NCBI GenBank assembly: GCA_038061595.1
Contig: JBBTYZ010000024.1
Location: 1-36,637, forward strand
Direction: 5' to 3'
DNA length: 36,637 nt
Source of the DNA: JBBTYZ01 sp038061595
GTDB lineage: Bacteria; Patescibacteriota; Minisyncoccia; UBA6257; GWB1-50-10
The notes beneath the pieces were generated by a model that was not told the DNA's origin, did not search any database, and saw nothing but the letters and a program-made list of their open reading frames with translations. Shown here in pieces: positions 22,844-32,227 of the stretch; the first letter of the stretch is position 1, and each line of letters opens with the position of its first letter. The position numbers and the translations under genes are program-made.

Positions 22844-24372
22844 AGTCGGTTCCGCGATTATATTCTGCGGAGTTGGACGGGATCAATGCGGAAATAGTTG
22901 AGGTGGAGGCCGACTTAAATGTTGGCCTTCATTCGTTTAATATAGTTGGTCTTGCCGACAAAGCCGTCTCGGAGGCCAAGGAGCGGGTCAATTCAGCGCT
23001 AAAAAACTGCGGCATTAAACCACCCACAAAGGAGAATAGAAGAATAACAATAAATTTGGCTCCGGCTGATATTAAAAAGGCTGGGTCAAAATTTGATTTG
23101 CCGATAGCAATTGCATATCTTCTGGCGAGTGACCAACTAAAAGAGTTTGAGACAAAAGATAAGCTGTTTGTTGGCGAACTTTCTCTTGATGGGACGCTCC
23201 GTCCAGTGAGTGGTGTCTTGTCAATCGCAATACTTGCGAAAGAAATGGGATTAAAGTATTTATTCGTTCCAGAAGAAAATGCCGCAGAAGCCGCATCAAT
23301 TTCTGAAATCAAAGTTATACCAGTGAGGAGACTGAACGAGCTCATAGAACATCTTGAGGGCATAACTATAATAGGGGCGCAAGAAAAAACAAATATTGAG
23401 GCGGTTTACCCGACTCATTTTGTGAGAATCAGCGAGATAAAAGGTCAGTTTGCGGCTAAACGCGCGCTTTTGATTTCAGCTGCGGGTGGCCACAACTTAC
23501 TAATGTCTGGTCCGCCGGGCACTGGCAAAACAATGATAGCTCAAGCGTTGGGTTCGCTTCTTCCTCCGCCGACTAAACAAGAAACTATAGAGATAACACA
23601 AATTTACAGCTCCATCGGACTAAACAACTCAAAAGTCATAAACCATAGGCCATTCAGGGCGCCTCATCATAGTGCATCACTCGTATCTGTAATCGGTGGT
23701 GGGGCAAACCCGAGACCCGGAGAGATAAGCCTGGCTCATCGCGGTGTTCTTTTCTTGGACGAAACTCCGGAATTCCACAGAGACGTTTTAGAAGGATTGA
23801 GACAGCCGCTTGAAAATGGTTCGGTACACGTCGCTCGAGCTAAGAAAAGTCTGGTTTTTCCGGCAAGATTCCAACTTGTCGCAGCAATGAATCCTTGCCC
23901 TTGTGGATATTTTGAAGACCCGGATAAAGAGTGCCGCTGTACCGCGAATGAAGTTTTCCGATATCAGAAGAAGCTGTCTGGCCCACTTTTGGACCGGTTG
24001 GATATACAAATTGAGGTTCCTAGAATTCCAATTGAAGAGCTTAGAAATGTGGGGATAGACACAAAAGCGGAAAACGAGATGAGAGATCAGATTGTTGCGG
24101 CGAGAAAAATACAAGACATGAGATTTCAAGAAACAAATCCAAGAATATTCTCCAACTCCGAGATGAACTCAAAGATTGTAGACAAGCTAATAAAACTTGA
24201 TAATGCCGCAGAAAACTTTTTAAAACATAAACTAGAAAAATCTTTTGTTTCGGCGAGGGGGTATTACCGAATTTTAAAAGTAGCCCAAACAATAGCTGAT
24301 TTGGAAAACTCTCCGGATATAAAAACGGAACACCTTGCAGAAGCGTTCCAGTATAGACTTAAAAACGATTAG
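22840..24372 (+). CDS. comM: ComM/YifB-type AAA+ ATPase (Mg-chelatase-like)
   Basis: A 510-residue protein, full length. The N-terminal Lon-like ChlI domain (about 1-165: IVEVEADLNVGLHSFNIVGLADKAVSEAKERV) precedes an AAA+ core with Walker A GPPGTGKT and Walker B VLFLDE, the family segment NPCPCGYFEDPDKECRCT, and the C-terminal Mg-chelatase helical domain. ComM is a hexameric helicase promoting branch migration in natural transformation. Its presence with yraN and a type IV secretion/pilin system fits DNA uptake, though that is inference. Confidence 0.95.
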   Translation: MKSVPRLYSAELDGINAEIVEVEADLNVGLHSFNIVGLADKAVSEAKERVNSALKNCGIKPPTKENRRITINLAPADIKKAGSKFDLPIAIAYLLASDQLKEFETKDKLFVGELSLDGTLRPVSGVLSIAILAKEMGLKYLFVPEENAAEAASISEIKVIPVRRLNELIEHLEGITIIGAQEKTNIEAVYPTHFVRISEIKGQFAAKRALLISAAGGHNLLMSGPPGTGKTMIAQALGSLLPPPTKQETIEITQIYSSIGLNNSKVINHRPFRAPHHSASLVSVIGGGANPRPGEISLAHRGVLFLDETPEFHRDVLEGLRQPLENGSVHVARAKKSLVFPARFQLVAAMNPCPCGYFEDPDKECRCTANEVFRYQKKLSGPLLDRLDIQIEVPRIPIEELRNVGIDTKAENEMRDQIVAARKIQDMRFQETNPRIFSNSEMNSKIVDKLIKLDNAAENFLKHKLEKSFVSARGYYRILKVAQTIADLENSPDIKTEHLAEAFQYRLKND

Positions 24373-24374
24373 GT

Positions 24375-25343
24375 TTATTTTACTGCGAACGGGTTCTTAG
24401 CTCCGTAAACTTCGAAGTGAACATGACACCCAGTAGTACCGTGAACGTTCCCCGTATTACCAATCTGAGCAATCTCGTCACCCTGCGAAACATAATCCCC
24501 AACTCTTACAAAATTTTTCTCAGTATGGGCGTATCTAGTACGAGTTCCGTTGGGATGCTCGATCATAATATAATTCCCAAAACCAACATTCCAAAATCCG
24601 CGACCAGACTCTTCGGTAACCAAGCCCTCGGCAGAGGCATAGATAGGCCTACCACAGGAATCTGCTATATCAACCGCATTGTGATCATGGAGCTCGCCCC
24701 AATTGTAGCCACGGGCGGGAAGTATGAAATAATTTACTAAATCGGCAAGGCTATCTACGTATCTATTAACATATGCGATACGACCTTGCGGCTTGGCATA
24801 AGGCAAAACTATGTTGTTCCCGGTCGAATCAAAGAGTTTTTGATAACTGGGATTGTATTGTTTTATGAGGTTGGGGTCAATTTTATAAGCTGCGGCAACG
24901 GATTCCACCGAATCGCCGTCTTTAATTTCGTATAATACTCCCGAAACAGGCAAAATTTTTATCCCATCCCCAGGATGAATAGAAGAGCGAATTTGCGGGT
25001 TTGCCCAGCGAAGGGTTTCTATTGAGACGTCAAACTCGGCAGCTATTTTCGAAAGCGTATCGCCTGGTTTAACTTTATAGTTTTGTAAGCCGTTGCGCGC
25101 TTCAACCAGATTATTAGATGGGCTTGAACCGCCCTCAACTATCCCGAAGACAAGGGGCGTCTCACGAGCATCGGAAGAAAAATCCGAACCAAATGATGGA
25201 TCTATCAAATCTAGGATTACCGGCTCACGATATTCTTCCTCGGGACCACCAAAACCATAATCGTTTGAGTTTTCTGAGTTTTTAATCATTCCACCACCAA
25301 AAACGACCACTAAAATCAAAAACAATGACCACGCGCTAGTCAT
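24375..25343 (-). CDS. LysM and M23 peptidoglycan endopeptidase
   Basis: A 322-residue protein. An N-terminal membrane helix (SAWSLFLILVVVFGGGMI) precedes two LysM domains (about 88-133, YKVKPGDTLSKIAAEFDVSIETLRWANP, and about 136-180) and a C-terminal M23 peptidase with HDHNAVDIA (His and Asp ligands), the loop RYAHTEKNFVRVGDYVSQGDEIAQIGNTGNVHG, and HVHFEV with the last His. It cleaves peptide cross-links of the cell wall, as in cell separation or local opening for a secretion machine. It is convergent with comM, with 2 nt between the stops, and divergent from rsmA. Confidence 0.92.
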   Translation of the reverse strand: MTSAWSLFLILVVVFGGGMIKNSENSNDYGFGGPEEEYREPVILDLIDPSFGSDFSSDARETPLVFGIVEGGSSPSNNLVEARNGLQNYKVKPGDTLSKIAAEFDVSIETLRWANPQIRSSIHPGDGIKILPVSGVLYEIKDGDSVESVAAAYKIDPNLIKQYNPSYQKLFDSTGNNIVLPYAKPQGRIAYVNRYVDSLADLVNYFILPARGYNWGELHDHNAVDIADSCGRPIYASAEGLVTEESGRGFWNVGFGNYIMIEHPNGTRTRYAHTEKNFVRVGDYVSQGDEIAQIGNTGNVHGTTGCHVHFEVYGAKNPFAVK

Positions 25344-25438
25344 TCTTGGAAAACCCTTAAAACAAAGCTTTATTTCAGCAAGTATTGTACTAATGAAAAC
25401 ATATTAGCATACTGAAGAGATAAGCTCAAAAACCAACA

Positions 25439-26233
25439 ATGAGACAACGCCTAGGCCAACACTTCCTTATTAATAAGGGGGTTATACAGAAAATAGTTAA
25501 TGCCCTATCTCTCAAAGAAGGGGATTTTGTGGTAGAGATAGGCCCCGGACACGGGGAGCTCACAAAAGAGCTTGTAAAGCATGATCCAAGACTAAATATT
25601 GTCGCCATAGAGAAAGATTTAGGATTAGCAGCGAGCATAAGACTTTTGATGCCTAACCAAGACAAAATCGAGGTTGTTGAGGGCGATGCGCTCAAAGTAT
25701 TAGGGGGGATAATCTCTAAACATAGCCTTGAAGCCCGTGGATACAAAATCGTAGGCAACATCCCTTACTATATAACTGGTTATTTGCTCCGATTGATATC
25801 TGAACTAGAGAACAAGCCCGAACTTGTCGTTCTCACGATCCAAAAAGAGGTTGCGGATAGGGTTTGCGCTAAGCCGCCGAAAATGAACCTACTTGCAGCA
25901 AGTGTTCAATTCTGGGCGGAGGCCGAAATCATTGAATATGTTCCCAAAGAAGATTTTAGCCCCGCACCAGAAGTAGACTCGGCAATCATAAGACTAACCA
26001 CAAGAAATTTTGATAAAAAAACATCAAAGAAATACTATGAAACAATAAGGATTCTTTTTAAACAGCCAAGAAAAACTATTTTAAACAATATTTTGGACTA
26101 TTTTTCGGATACCGAGGTGGATAAAAATGAAATCAACGAAAAACTTAGAAATTTGGGCATAAAACCATCGGAAAGAGCGCAAAACTTGGATATAGAAACG
26201 ATAAAAAAACTCTCTCAGGTATTGTATAATTAA
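25439..26233 (+). CDS. rsmA: 16S rRNA dimethyladenosine transferase
   Basis: A 264-residue protein, normal for RsmA/KsgA. RQRLGQHFLINKGVIQKIV opens the protein, SAM motif I is VVEIGPGHGELT, and the catalytic motif IV is NIPYYITG. The C-terminal helical domain follows. It dimethylates two adjacent adenosines near the 3' end of 16S rRNA. No ribosome site before the ATG. The secretion genes begin 3 nt after the stop, so rsmA appears to be the first gene of that long operon. Confidence 0.97.
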   Translation: MRQRLGQHFLINKGVIQKIVNALSLKEGDFVVEIGPGHGELTKELVKHDPRLNIVAIEKDLGLAASIRLLMPNQDKIEVVEGDALKVLGGIISKHSLEARGYKIVGNIPYYITGYLLRLISELENKPELVVLTIQKEVADRVCAKPPKMNLLAASVQFWAEAEIIEYVPKEDFSPAPEVDSAIIRLTTRNFDKKTSKKYYETIRILFKQPRKTILNNILDYFSDTEVDKNEINEKLRNLGIKPSERAQNLDIETIKKLSQVLYN

Positions 26234-26235
26234 AG

Positions 26236-26595
26236 GTGGTGGAAAATAATTTTGTCACCAATTTTCTTGTGCGCAGAAAACTGCTTTCGGTTGGTTTGAT
26301 TTTTATCGCAATGTTATTAATTTTCGGAAGAGCAAGGGAAGTTTCGGCGATAGGCTTATTGAGTCCGTTCGGCGGAAGGATAATTGCTATATCGCCCAAC
26401 CTAGATGCTCTGTGTCCAGTCGGGACACACATAATAACGATTGGGTTACCAAAACCAAGAGTGGCAATTTTCACCAATACTCCCCCCTTAGTAAAAAACG
26501 GACCGGCTAGAGTTGGAAAATGGGCAATTGGATTAACATTGCCTGGAATACCACCATGTTTGCCGGTTGTAAGAACAATGGGTGTAAGCAAATGA
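26236..26595 (+). CDS. Small exported protein at the head of the T4SS operon
   Basis: A 119-residue protein from a GTG start that follows the rsmA stop by 2 nt. One hydrophobic helix (about 15-33, LLSVGLIFIAMLLIFGRAREVSA) could be a signal peptide ending VSA. The exported part has two Cys (LCPVGTH and PPCLP), plausible disulfide partners, and is otherwise Pro/Gly-rich. No family recognised. Its stop overlaps the next ATG (ATGA). Confidence 0.6.
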   Translation: MVENNFVTNFLVRRKLLSVGLIFIAMLLIFGRAREVSAIGLLSPFGGRIIAISPNLDALCPVGTHIITIGLPKPRVAIFTNTPPLVKNGPARVGKWAIGLTLPGIPPCLPVVRTMGVSK

Positions 26596-27395
26596 GAAAA
26601 AATATAAATACAAAAAGAGTAATCGCTGTTGCTTTGGTTGCTTCGGCTGCCCTAACTTCTTTTTTAATAATAAAATCAGGGAGTGAAAAAAATAATGCCG
26701 CGGCCCTGAACGTTGTGACCAAAAATAACATTGGCACAAATTTTAATTTTGATTCAACTGATTTTTCACAACCCGGACCGCTTTTGGCAGAAGTTTCTCA
26801 AAACGGATCAGATAAAAATCTCACCGATGCTTTTACCACATCCTATCTCTTGGAAATATTTAAAAGAAATTCAGAAAACGACTTAGGGGGCAAAAATTCA
26901 GAACTAACCCTACCTCCGCAAGAAGTTTTCGAAAGTTTGTTGGGAGAGTATGCTAGCAAAAACTTCGAGTGGGTAAGATACGGGGAAAAAGATTTAAACA
27001 TCTCGAAAGACAATTCAATTGGAAAACAAAAAGAATATATCACTGCGGTACGTGGAATACTGCAGAAAAATTTTGACGGCCTTACCGACCAGGTAATAGC
27101 TCTTGATAGTTTTTTTTCCGAAAATAATCCGAAGCCGCTTAGAGATCACGTTGTTTTCTTGAAATCACTCTCCGACGAGTCTCTGCGAATTCCTGTTCCA
27201 GAAAACAATAAAACATTCCAGCTCCAATTGGTTAATGTCTTGAAGAAAGAACATTCCATCTATAACGCAATCTTGGGCCTAAACAATGATCCATTAAGTT
27301 CTTTTTCGGCCCTAAATGAGATATTGGGAACCGCGGAGGAGCTTGGAGCCTTAAATACAACGTTGGAAGCCAGGCAAAAAGAAATATCTTCATGA
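26592..27395 (+). CDS. Exported or anchored protein of T4SS operon, unknown
   Basis: About 268 residues from ATG 26592, chosen because it overlaps the previous stop (ATGA) and begins with a signal-like MRKNINTKRVIAVALVASAALTSFLII. The rest is mostly helical and soluble, without Cys. No family recognised. The stop overlaps the next ATG by 4 nt, so synthesis is coupled to the large exported protein downstream. A longer in-frame start at 26520 is unlikely because it would sit inside the previous gene. Confidence 0.7.
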   Translation: MRKNINTKRVIAVALVASAALTSFLIIKSGSEKNNAAALNVVTKNNIGTNFNFDSTDFSQPGPLLAEVSQNGSDKNLTDAFTTSYLLEIFKRNSENDLGGKNSELTLPPQEVFESLLGEYASKNFEWVRYGEKDLNISKDNSIGKQKEYITAVRGILQKNFDGLTDQVIALDSFFSENNPKPLRDHVVFLKSLSDESLRIPVPENNKTFQLQLVNVLKKEHSIYNAILGLNNDPLSSFSALNEILGTAEELGALNTTLEARQKEISS

Positions 27396-29047
27396 ACACT
27401 AAAAACACCTTAAAAAGGCTATTATCGACGACTATTCTCATGACAATGCTTGGTATCAACATGCCCTATAATGTGCCGAAAGCCGTGGCCGCTCCAAACC
27501 CATCAGCAGTAGCAAATGGTCTATCATGCCTTTCTGCAATCACGGGGATAGGAAGGCCTTCTGCGGGCGGACTAATCGGTAGCGAGGTTCCGATTAAAAA
27601 CAAACAAGGCGATAAAGACGCTTGTAAAACCTTTGTTAATAGACTGAGCGACCTTGCAGTCGTAACCGCAAGGCAGGTTCTAAAGAAGAGAATTTTAGAC
27701 ACCATGGTAGATCAAACAATTGGTTGGATAAACGGCAATGGTGATCCAAAATTTGTAACCGATTATAAACAATTCTTAAAAGACGCCGGCAATGCGGCCG
27801 TAGGAGATGTGGCTAAGGAAATTGGTTTAGGAGCGATTTGCGCACCATTTAAATTACGTCTTCAACTCGATCTCCAAGCGCCAGGACCATTCACGCAACA
27901 AGTGAGCTGTACCTTAGACAGTATAGTAGGAAATATTGAGAATTTTTACGATGATTTTAAAGAAGGCGAGTGGATTGGATACAACGAAATCTTGAAACCG
28001 CAGAATAATTATTATGGGGCCTTTCTGCTGGCGCAAGACGAAACGCTTAAGAGATCTGCCGAAGCAACCAGATCTAAAGAATTAGAAGCGTCCGCTGGTT
28101 CCGGTTTTCTTAGCACTAAACAATGCTTGGAGTGGACTGTTTATGGAAACTCAGTAGAAGAGGACGAACCGGAAGCGCATAAAGTGTCAGTAAACACTGG
28201 TAGCTTCAACTACCCAGACCCGAGCACAAAACCGCCTAATACCGCCGCCCCTCAATATACTGGTTATATGACAAGCGTCTCCTGGGAGTGTACAAAACAA
28301 AGAATTGGGACGCCCGGCCAGATATTATCAGGCGCCACACAAAAAGCTGTAAACGCACACACCGATTATATAATAAATGCGGACGACCTCGCAGAGTATG
28401 CAGCCGCCATAGTTGATGCCGGAATAAATCGTCTTGTAAAAGAGGGGGTAAAGGGTTTGTCTAATATAAACACAAACAACACGCCCCCGGGAGGTTACAA
28501 TTCGACGAATCTTCCTCCAGCCGTGAACGATCCGGCAGGAGAATATGATAATTCCAGAACTAATCAACAATTGAGCGCTGAAATAAATGATTTTAGAAAC
28601 GACCTAAACGAGGCCTCAAGCTCGTTAGGCACGGCAAGAACAAATCTAACAAGTGTCCTTGATTTTAATAACCAATTGGCGACTAGCACGCAGGACTTAA
28701 TTAATTGGTGTGGTGCCAATGGCGGAATCTCCTTACATCCGTTTGCCTGCTCTAATCTTTCTTCGGTGCTTTCTGGAACAACTCTTCGAGCGAGTACCAC
28801 GCTTCTGCAGAGCGACTCTGTTGAGGGATTAGTATCGCTCTTGTCTGGTTTCCGGTCCCAGACCACTGTGATTACCGTCTCAAATCTAAGTAGTCTTTTA
28901 AACGCCTTCCCTGCGCTTAGGGATCAAATAAATTTGGCCGCAAGCGCAGCCGAAAGTTTATTATCCGAAACACAAAACCTGCTTACAAGAATACAAACCA
29001 CCCTATCTGATTGTTTGGTGGGTGGGGGCAATTGCGGTACACCATAA
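27392..29047 (+). CDS. Large exported Cys-containing protein of T4SS operon
   Basis: A 551-residue protein. The signal peptide ends around KAVAAPNPS (residue 34). The mature part has about ten Cys, often followed by charged helices (for example GLSCLSAITG, ICAPFKL, QCLEWTVYG, WECTKQRIGTPGQ), suggesting several disulfides. A coiled-coil-like stretch (about 395-455) precedes a C-terminal helical region ending CLVGGGNCGTP. Position just before virB6 suggests a surface or core-complex component of the secretion machine. I do not recognise a named family, and calling it a VirB5- or TraN-like protein would be a guess. Confidence 0.7.
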   Translation: MNTKNTLKRLLSTTILMTMLGINMPYNVPKAVAAPNPSAVANGLSCLSAITGIGRPSAGGLIGSEVPIKNKQGDKDACKTFVNRLSDLAVVTARQVLKKRILDTMVDQTIGWINGNGDPKFVTDYKQFLKDAGNAAVGDVAKEIGLGAICAPFKLRLQLDLQAPGPFTQQVSCTLDSIVGNIENFYDDFKEGEWIGYNEILKPQNNYYGAFLLAQDETLKRSAEATRSKELEASAGSGFLSTKQCLEWTVYGNSVEEDEPEAHKVSVNTGSFNYPDPSTKPPNTAAPQYTGYMTSVSWECTKQRIGTPGQILSGATQKAVNAHTDYIINADDLAEYAAAIVDAGINRLVKEGVKGLSNINTNNTPPGGYNSTNLPPAVNDPAGEYDNSRTNQQLSAEINDFRNDLNEASSSLGTARTNLTSVLDFNNQLATSTQDLINWCGANGGISLHPFACSNLSSVLSGTTLRASTTLLQSDSVEGLVSLLSGFRSQTTVITVSNLSSLLNAFPALRDQINLAASAAESLLSETQNLLTRIQTTLSDCLVGGGNCGTP

Positions 29048-29055
29048 TCATAAAC

Positions 29056-30756
29056 ATGAATTCGATAAAAAATTTAAAACATAAAAATTTATTAATAATC
29101 GGTTTGATCCTTTTTGTGTTTTTGTTTTTGCCGGCTTCTAATGCTCATGCCGAGGGGTGGTTGGGCGGCTTAATAAGCGTTGGTAATTTTGCTACGGACG
29201 CAATCGCAAAAGTGCTTTATTATATTGCGCTCGTATTTAGTAGTATCGGCGGACTTGTTTTTGTTCTGGCCGCCTATCTAACAAGCTTTGCATTAAGTCT
29301 TAATTTAAATATACTCGGGCCAACAAACACGTTGGTTTCAACCGGCTGGATAATTACTAGGGACTTGGCGAATCTCGGGTTCGTTCTTGTGATTATAGTA
29401 ATCGCCTTTTCAACAATATTGCGCCTCAGAGAATACGGTAATCAAAAAATGCTTTTCAAGCTAATCGCTGCAGCTATTTTAGTAAACTTCAGTTCCGCTA
29501 TCGCGGGTGTATTCATAGATTTCTCAAATACAATAACTTATTTTTTCTTAAATAAAATTACTGATAATCCGGTTGGTATAGCTACGGCTTTGGCTGGAGC
29601 TTTTAATCCTCAAACATTTTTTGGCACTCCTAATTTTGATGGGCAAGATGTAAGCGATGTTTTTAGTGTGATTTTAACCGGTATCCAAAGTCTCGTCTTC
29701 ATCACGGTTTTCACTCTCGCTGGGGCTTTTTCATTGTTGGCGGTTGCTGTAATGTTTTTTCTAAGATATTTGCACTTAACCTTCCTTATAATTATTGCTC
29801 CGGTTGTTTGGCTCTTCTGGGTCACCCCACAATTGTCCGGTCAATTCAACAAATGGTGGAGTTCTTTCTTCAAATGGGTTTTCTTTGGGCCAGCTTCAAT
29901 GTTCTTTATATATCTTGCGGTTGCAAGCGCGCAGGGCATGAGCATGCAAGCTCAAAATTATAACGACGGCTCCGGGTTTTTTGGTTCCATGGGAGCAGTC
30001 ATTAAGGATGTTTTAGAAAAGGGCGCACAAATGGTTGTGCTTATAGGAGTATTGCTGGGTGGTTTGATGATTGCGGAGCAAATGGGAATAGAAGGCGCGA
30101 AGGGGGCTGTAAAGGGCGCTAAATTGATTGCAACTGGAAGTGCGAAAGGAATGGGTAAGTTTTTGGGACGCACAACGGGAACGGGGGCGAGGCTCGCCGG
30201 AGGAGTTGCTGCTAGAGTCCCTGTGATTGGGCCGGCAACAAGAGGGTTAGCTGGACGCCTTCAAACTTTTGCGGGAACCCCATCAACAACCGGAATAGGC
30301 AAGGGGTTACGCAGAGCGGCCGGAGCGGTAGGTGGGGCTTTGAGCGGAACAACGCCTATTATGGGCAAGGGGGGGTTGTTGCGAGAAGCCGGGCTAAAGA
30401 ATCCAGGATCATTAATTTCATCTCTTTCTTCAACAATGAAGAAGGGTGTTTGGGCCGGATTGGGTCTGAAGGATGAAAAAGACAAAAAACTAAAAACAAA
30501 ACAAGAATTTGAAAAAGCCATATCGGAATTGGAAGAAAAAATAGAGAATGAAAAAGATGAAGGTAAAAAAGAGGAGTTGGAAGAAAAATTAGAAGAGTTG
30601 GAAGAGGGGTTTGAAAAATTTGAGAATCGACAAGGGAGACGCACAACCAAAAGGGAACCGACCCGCACCTCACCTCCGCCACCAGAAGGGTTTACAACAA
30701 ATTCTCCGCCAGGCACAGAACCGACTACCCAGCCACCCACCACACCAACGACCTAA
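29056..30756 (+). CDS. VirB6/TrbL-like inner-membrane channel protein
   Basis: About 566 residues from ATG 29056. A signal-like first helix ends SNAHAEG. At least five long membrane helices follow up to about residue 350, including FFLRYLHLTFLIIIAPVVWLFWVTPQL, the TrbL/VirB6 pattern. Then come a Gly/Ala-rich stretch, a charged coiled coil (about 480-535, Lys/Glu repeats) and a Thr/Pro-rich tail. VirB6 forms the polytopic core of type IV secretion channels. The charged tail is extra compared with VirB6 and may bind cytoplasmic parts. The earlier in-frame start (29011) would overlap the previous gene. Confidence 0.82.
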   Translation: MNSIKNLKHKNLLIIGLILFVFLFLPASNAHAEGWLGGLISVGNFATDAIAKVLYYIALVFSSIGGLVFVLAAYLTSFALSLNLNILGPTNTLVSTGWIITRDLANLGFVLVIIVIAFSTILRLREYGNQKMLFKLIAAAILVNFSSAIAGVFIDFSNTITYFFLNKITDNPVGIATALAGAFNPQTFFGTPNFDGQDVSDVFSVILTGIQSLVFITVFTLAGAFSLLAVAVMFFLRYLHLTFLIIIAPVVWLFWVTPQLSGQFNKWWSSFFKWVFFGPASMFFIYLAVASAQGMSMQAQNYNDGSGFFGSMGAVIKDVLEKGAQMVVLIGVLLGGLMIAEQMGIEGAKGAVKGAKLIATGSAKGMGKFLGRTTGTGARLAGGVAARVPVIGPATRGLAGRLQTFAGTPSTTGIGKGLRRAAGAVGGALSGTTPIMGKGGLLREAGLKNPGSLISSLSSTMKKGVWAGLGLKDEKDKKLKTKQEFEKAISELEEKIENEKDEGKKEELEEKLEELEEGFEKFENRQGRRTTKREPTRTSPPPPEGFTTNSPPGTEPTTQPPTTPTT

Positions 30757-30762
30757 AACAAA

Positions 30763-31692
30763 ATGGACTACTCTTTAATTACAGAAGAAGAAGTTTCAAG
30801 AAGATTTGAATCGGCGCCATCCGCTATTTCTAATTTATTGAACTCGGCAGACGAAAAGAAAACCATTGATGAAATAAGCCGAACTCATTATTTAAATGAG
30901 GACAAAAGACTTATTTTAGAACAACTTGTTAGCCTTGTTCTTTTGGGATTCGTTTCTCCGAACGAACTCGCAACCGAGATGAGCAACGAGATTCCCCTAA
31001 ACTTCCATCACTCTAGGGCTTTGGCAAAAGAGATAGACGAAAAGGTTTTTGCGTTCGTCCGCGACGATTTGAAAAGTTCCTACGCTCCCCCGTCTGAAGA
31101 TTTGTGGGAAAAAGAAAGCGAAGAAAGACCGGAAGGACAAGAACCAATAATTCTGCCTTTTGCCTTTGGTCCTCTTGCAAAAGACAAAGCACCCGAAGAA
31201 AAAACAGGAATAAAAATGGAGCCGGGGGAGAAAGCATCACAATTAAAAGATGGTCCGCTCATAATCCATTCTGAAAAGACTTCGGGCGAGGAAAAGAAAA
31301 GGTCGTCACTTTTTAGTTTTCCTTTAAATTTAATAAAGCCGAGAACAAGAACTGGGGAGGGGGCTTCTGTTAGGGCGCACGTAGAAGCGCCAAAAGAGAG
31401 GGTTGTTCATTATAGCGAGCTTCGAACGCCTGTCTCGCCATTTGGCAAGGGAGGGAATGATTCGGTTAAATTTACACTCCCGGAAAAAACTCAAAGAATA
31501 GAAATAGCTCCAACCATAAACACTCCTGAGGAAAAACCCGTCCCTATAATAATGGAGGCGCCAAAAATACCGCAAGCGAAACCAGCTCCCCAACCAAACA
31601 TAAAAGGCTTTTGGCGCCCGGAACAAGCGAAAAAACCGGTAAGCGACAAGGCCCAGCCCAAAATTGAAGGAAACACCGTTGATTTAAGATAA
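30763..31692 (+). CDS. Unknown cytoplasmic protein of T4SS operon with disordered tail
   Basis: A 309-residue protein. Residues 1-110 are helical, with a possible winged-helix or helical bundle (EKKTIDEISRTHYLNEDKRLILEQLVSLVLLGFVSPNEL). The rest is rich in Pro, Lys, Glu and Ser and probably disordered, with repeated acidic/basic patches. No signal peptide or membrane helix. It sits between virB6 and prgI with 6 and 2 nt gaps, so it is a fixed member of the operon. Function unknown; an adaptor between the channel and VirB4 is one guess. Confidence 0.65.
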   Translation: MDYSLITEEEVSRRFESAPSAISNLLNSADEKKTIDEISRTHYLNEDKRLILEQLVSLVLLGFVSPNELATEMSNEIPLNFHHSRALAKEIDEKVFAFVRDDLKSSYAPPSEDLWEKESEERPEGQEPIILPFAFGPLAKDKAPEEKTGIKMEPGEKASQLKDGPLIIHSEKTSGEEKKRSSLFSFPLNLIKPRTRTGEGASVRAHVEAPKERVVHYSELRTPVSPFGKGGNDSVKFTLPEKTQRIEIAPTINTPEEKPVPIIMEAPKIPQAKPAPQPNIKGFWRPEQAKKPVSDKAQPKIEGNTVDLR

Positions 31693-31694
31693 AA

Positions 31695-32186
31695 ATGGCA
31701 AATTTCCAAGTACCACAATTCATAGAAAAAAAGGCGAAAATAATCGGGCCGCTCACACTAGAAGAATTCCTCTACATTGCGGGTGCCGGAGGAATCAGTC
31801 TCATCGCCTTCTATGTATTTAATTTTTTCCTCTGGCTTGTAATAAGCATAGTCTTTGTGGGAGCGGCTATCGGACTAGCATTTGTGAAAATAAACGGTGA
31901 GTCTGCGCCCAAGGTCTTGCTTGCAGCGCTTAATCATCTCTCAAAACCCAAAACATATACCTGGCAGAGACAAATGATAGAAAAATCAGTTGACTTGGGC
32001 GAGTTAGAGCAAATTGAAGAACTCCGAAAAAACATGGGCCTGCAAGAAAAATTGAAGTCGGTAGCCCTAAACATAGCAACGGGTAAGATTTTTTCTGGCA
32101 AGAGAACAAAAAACGAGGTTAGAGAGTATGAAACCGTAACGTTTCTTACTGGGGAACAAAGAAAAGCAAAGAGAGTAGATTATTAA
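31695..32186 (+). CDS. PrgI-family type IV secretion protein (VirB3-like)
   Basis: A 163-residue protein. The start MANFQVPQFIEKKAKIIGPLTLEEFLYIAGAGGISLIAFYVF and the following hydrophobic pair of helices match PrgI, the VirB3-position protein of Gram-positive and CPR conjugation-type systems. VirB3-like proteins bind VirB4 at the inner membrane, and VirB4 halves follow here. The C-terminal 80 residues are soluble and basic. The ATG has no ribosome site. Confidence 0.88.
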   Translation: MANFQVPQFIEKKAKIIGPLTLEEFLYIAGAGGISLIAFYVFNFFLWLVISIVFVGAAIGLAFVKINGESAPKVLLAALNHLSKPKTYTWQRQMIEKSVDLGELEQIEELRKNMGLQEKLKSVALNIATGKIFSGKRTKNEVREYETVTFLTGEQRKAKRVDY

Positions 32187-32227
32187 AAATAGGAAATGGC
32201 AGAGAGATAAGATAAAATGATATAACA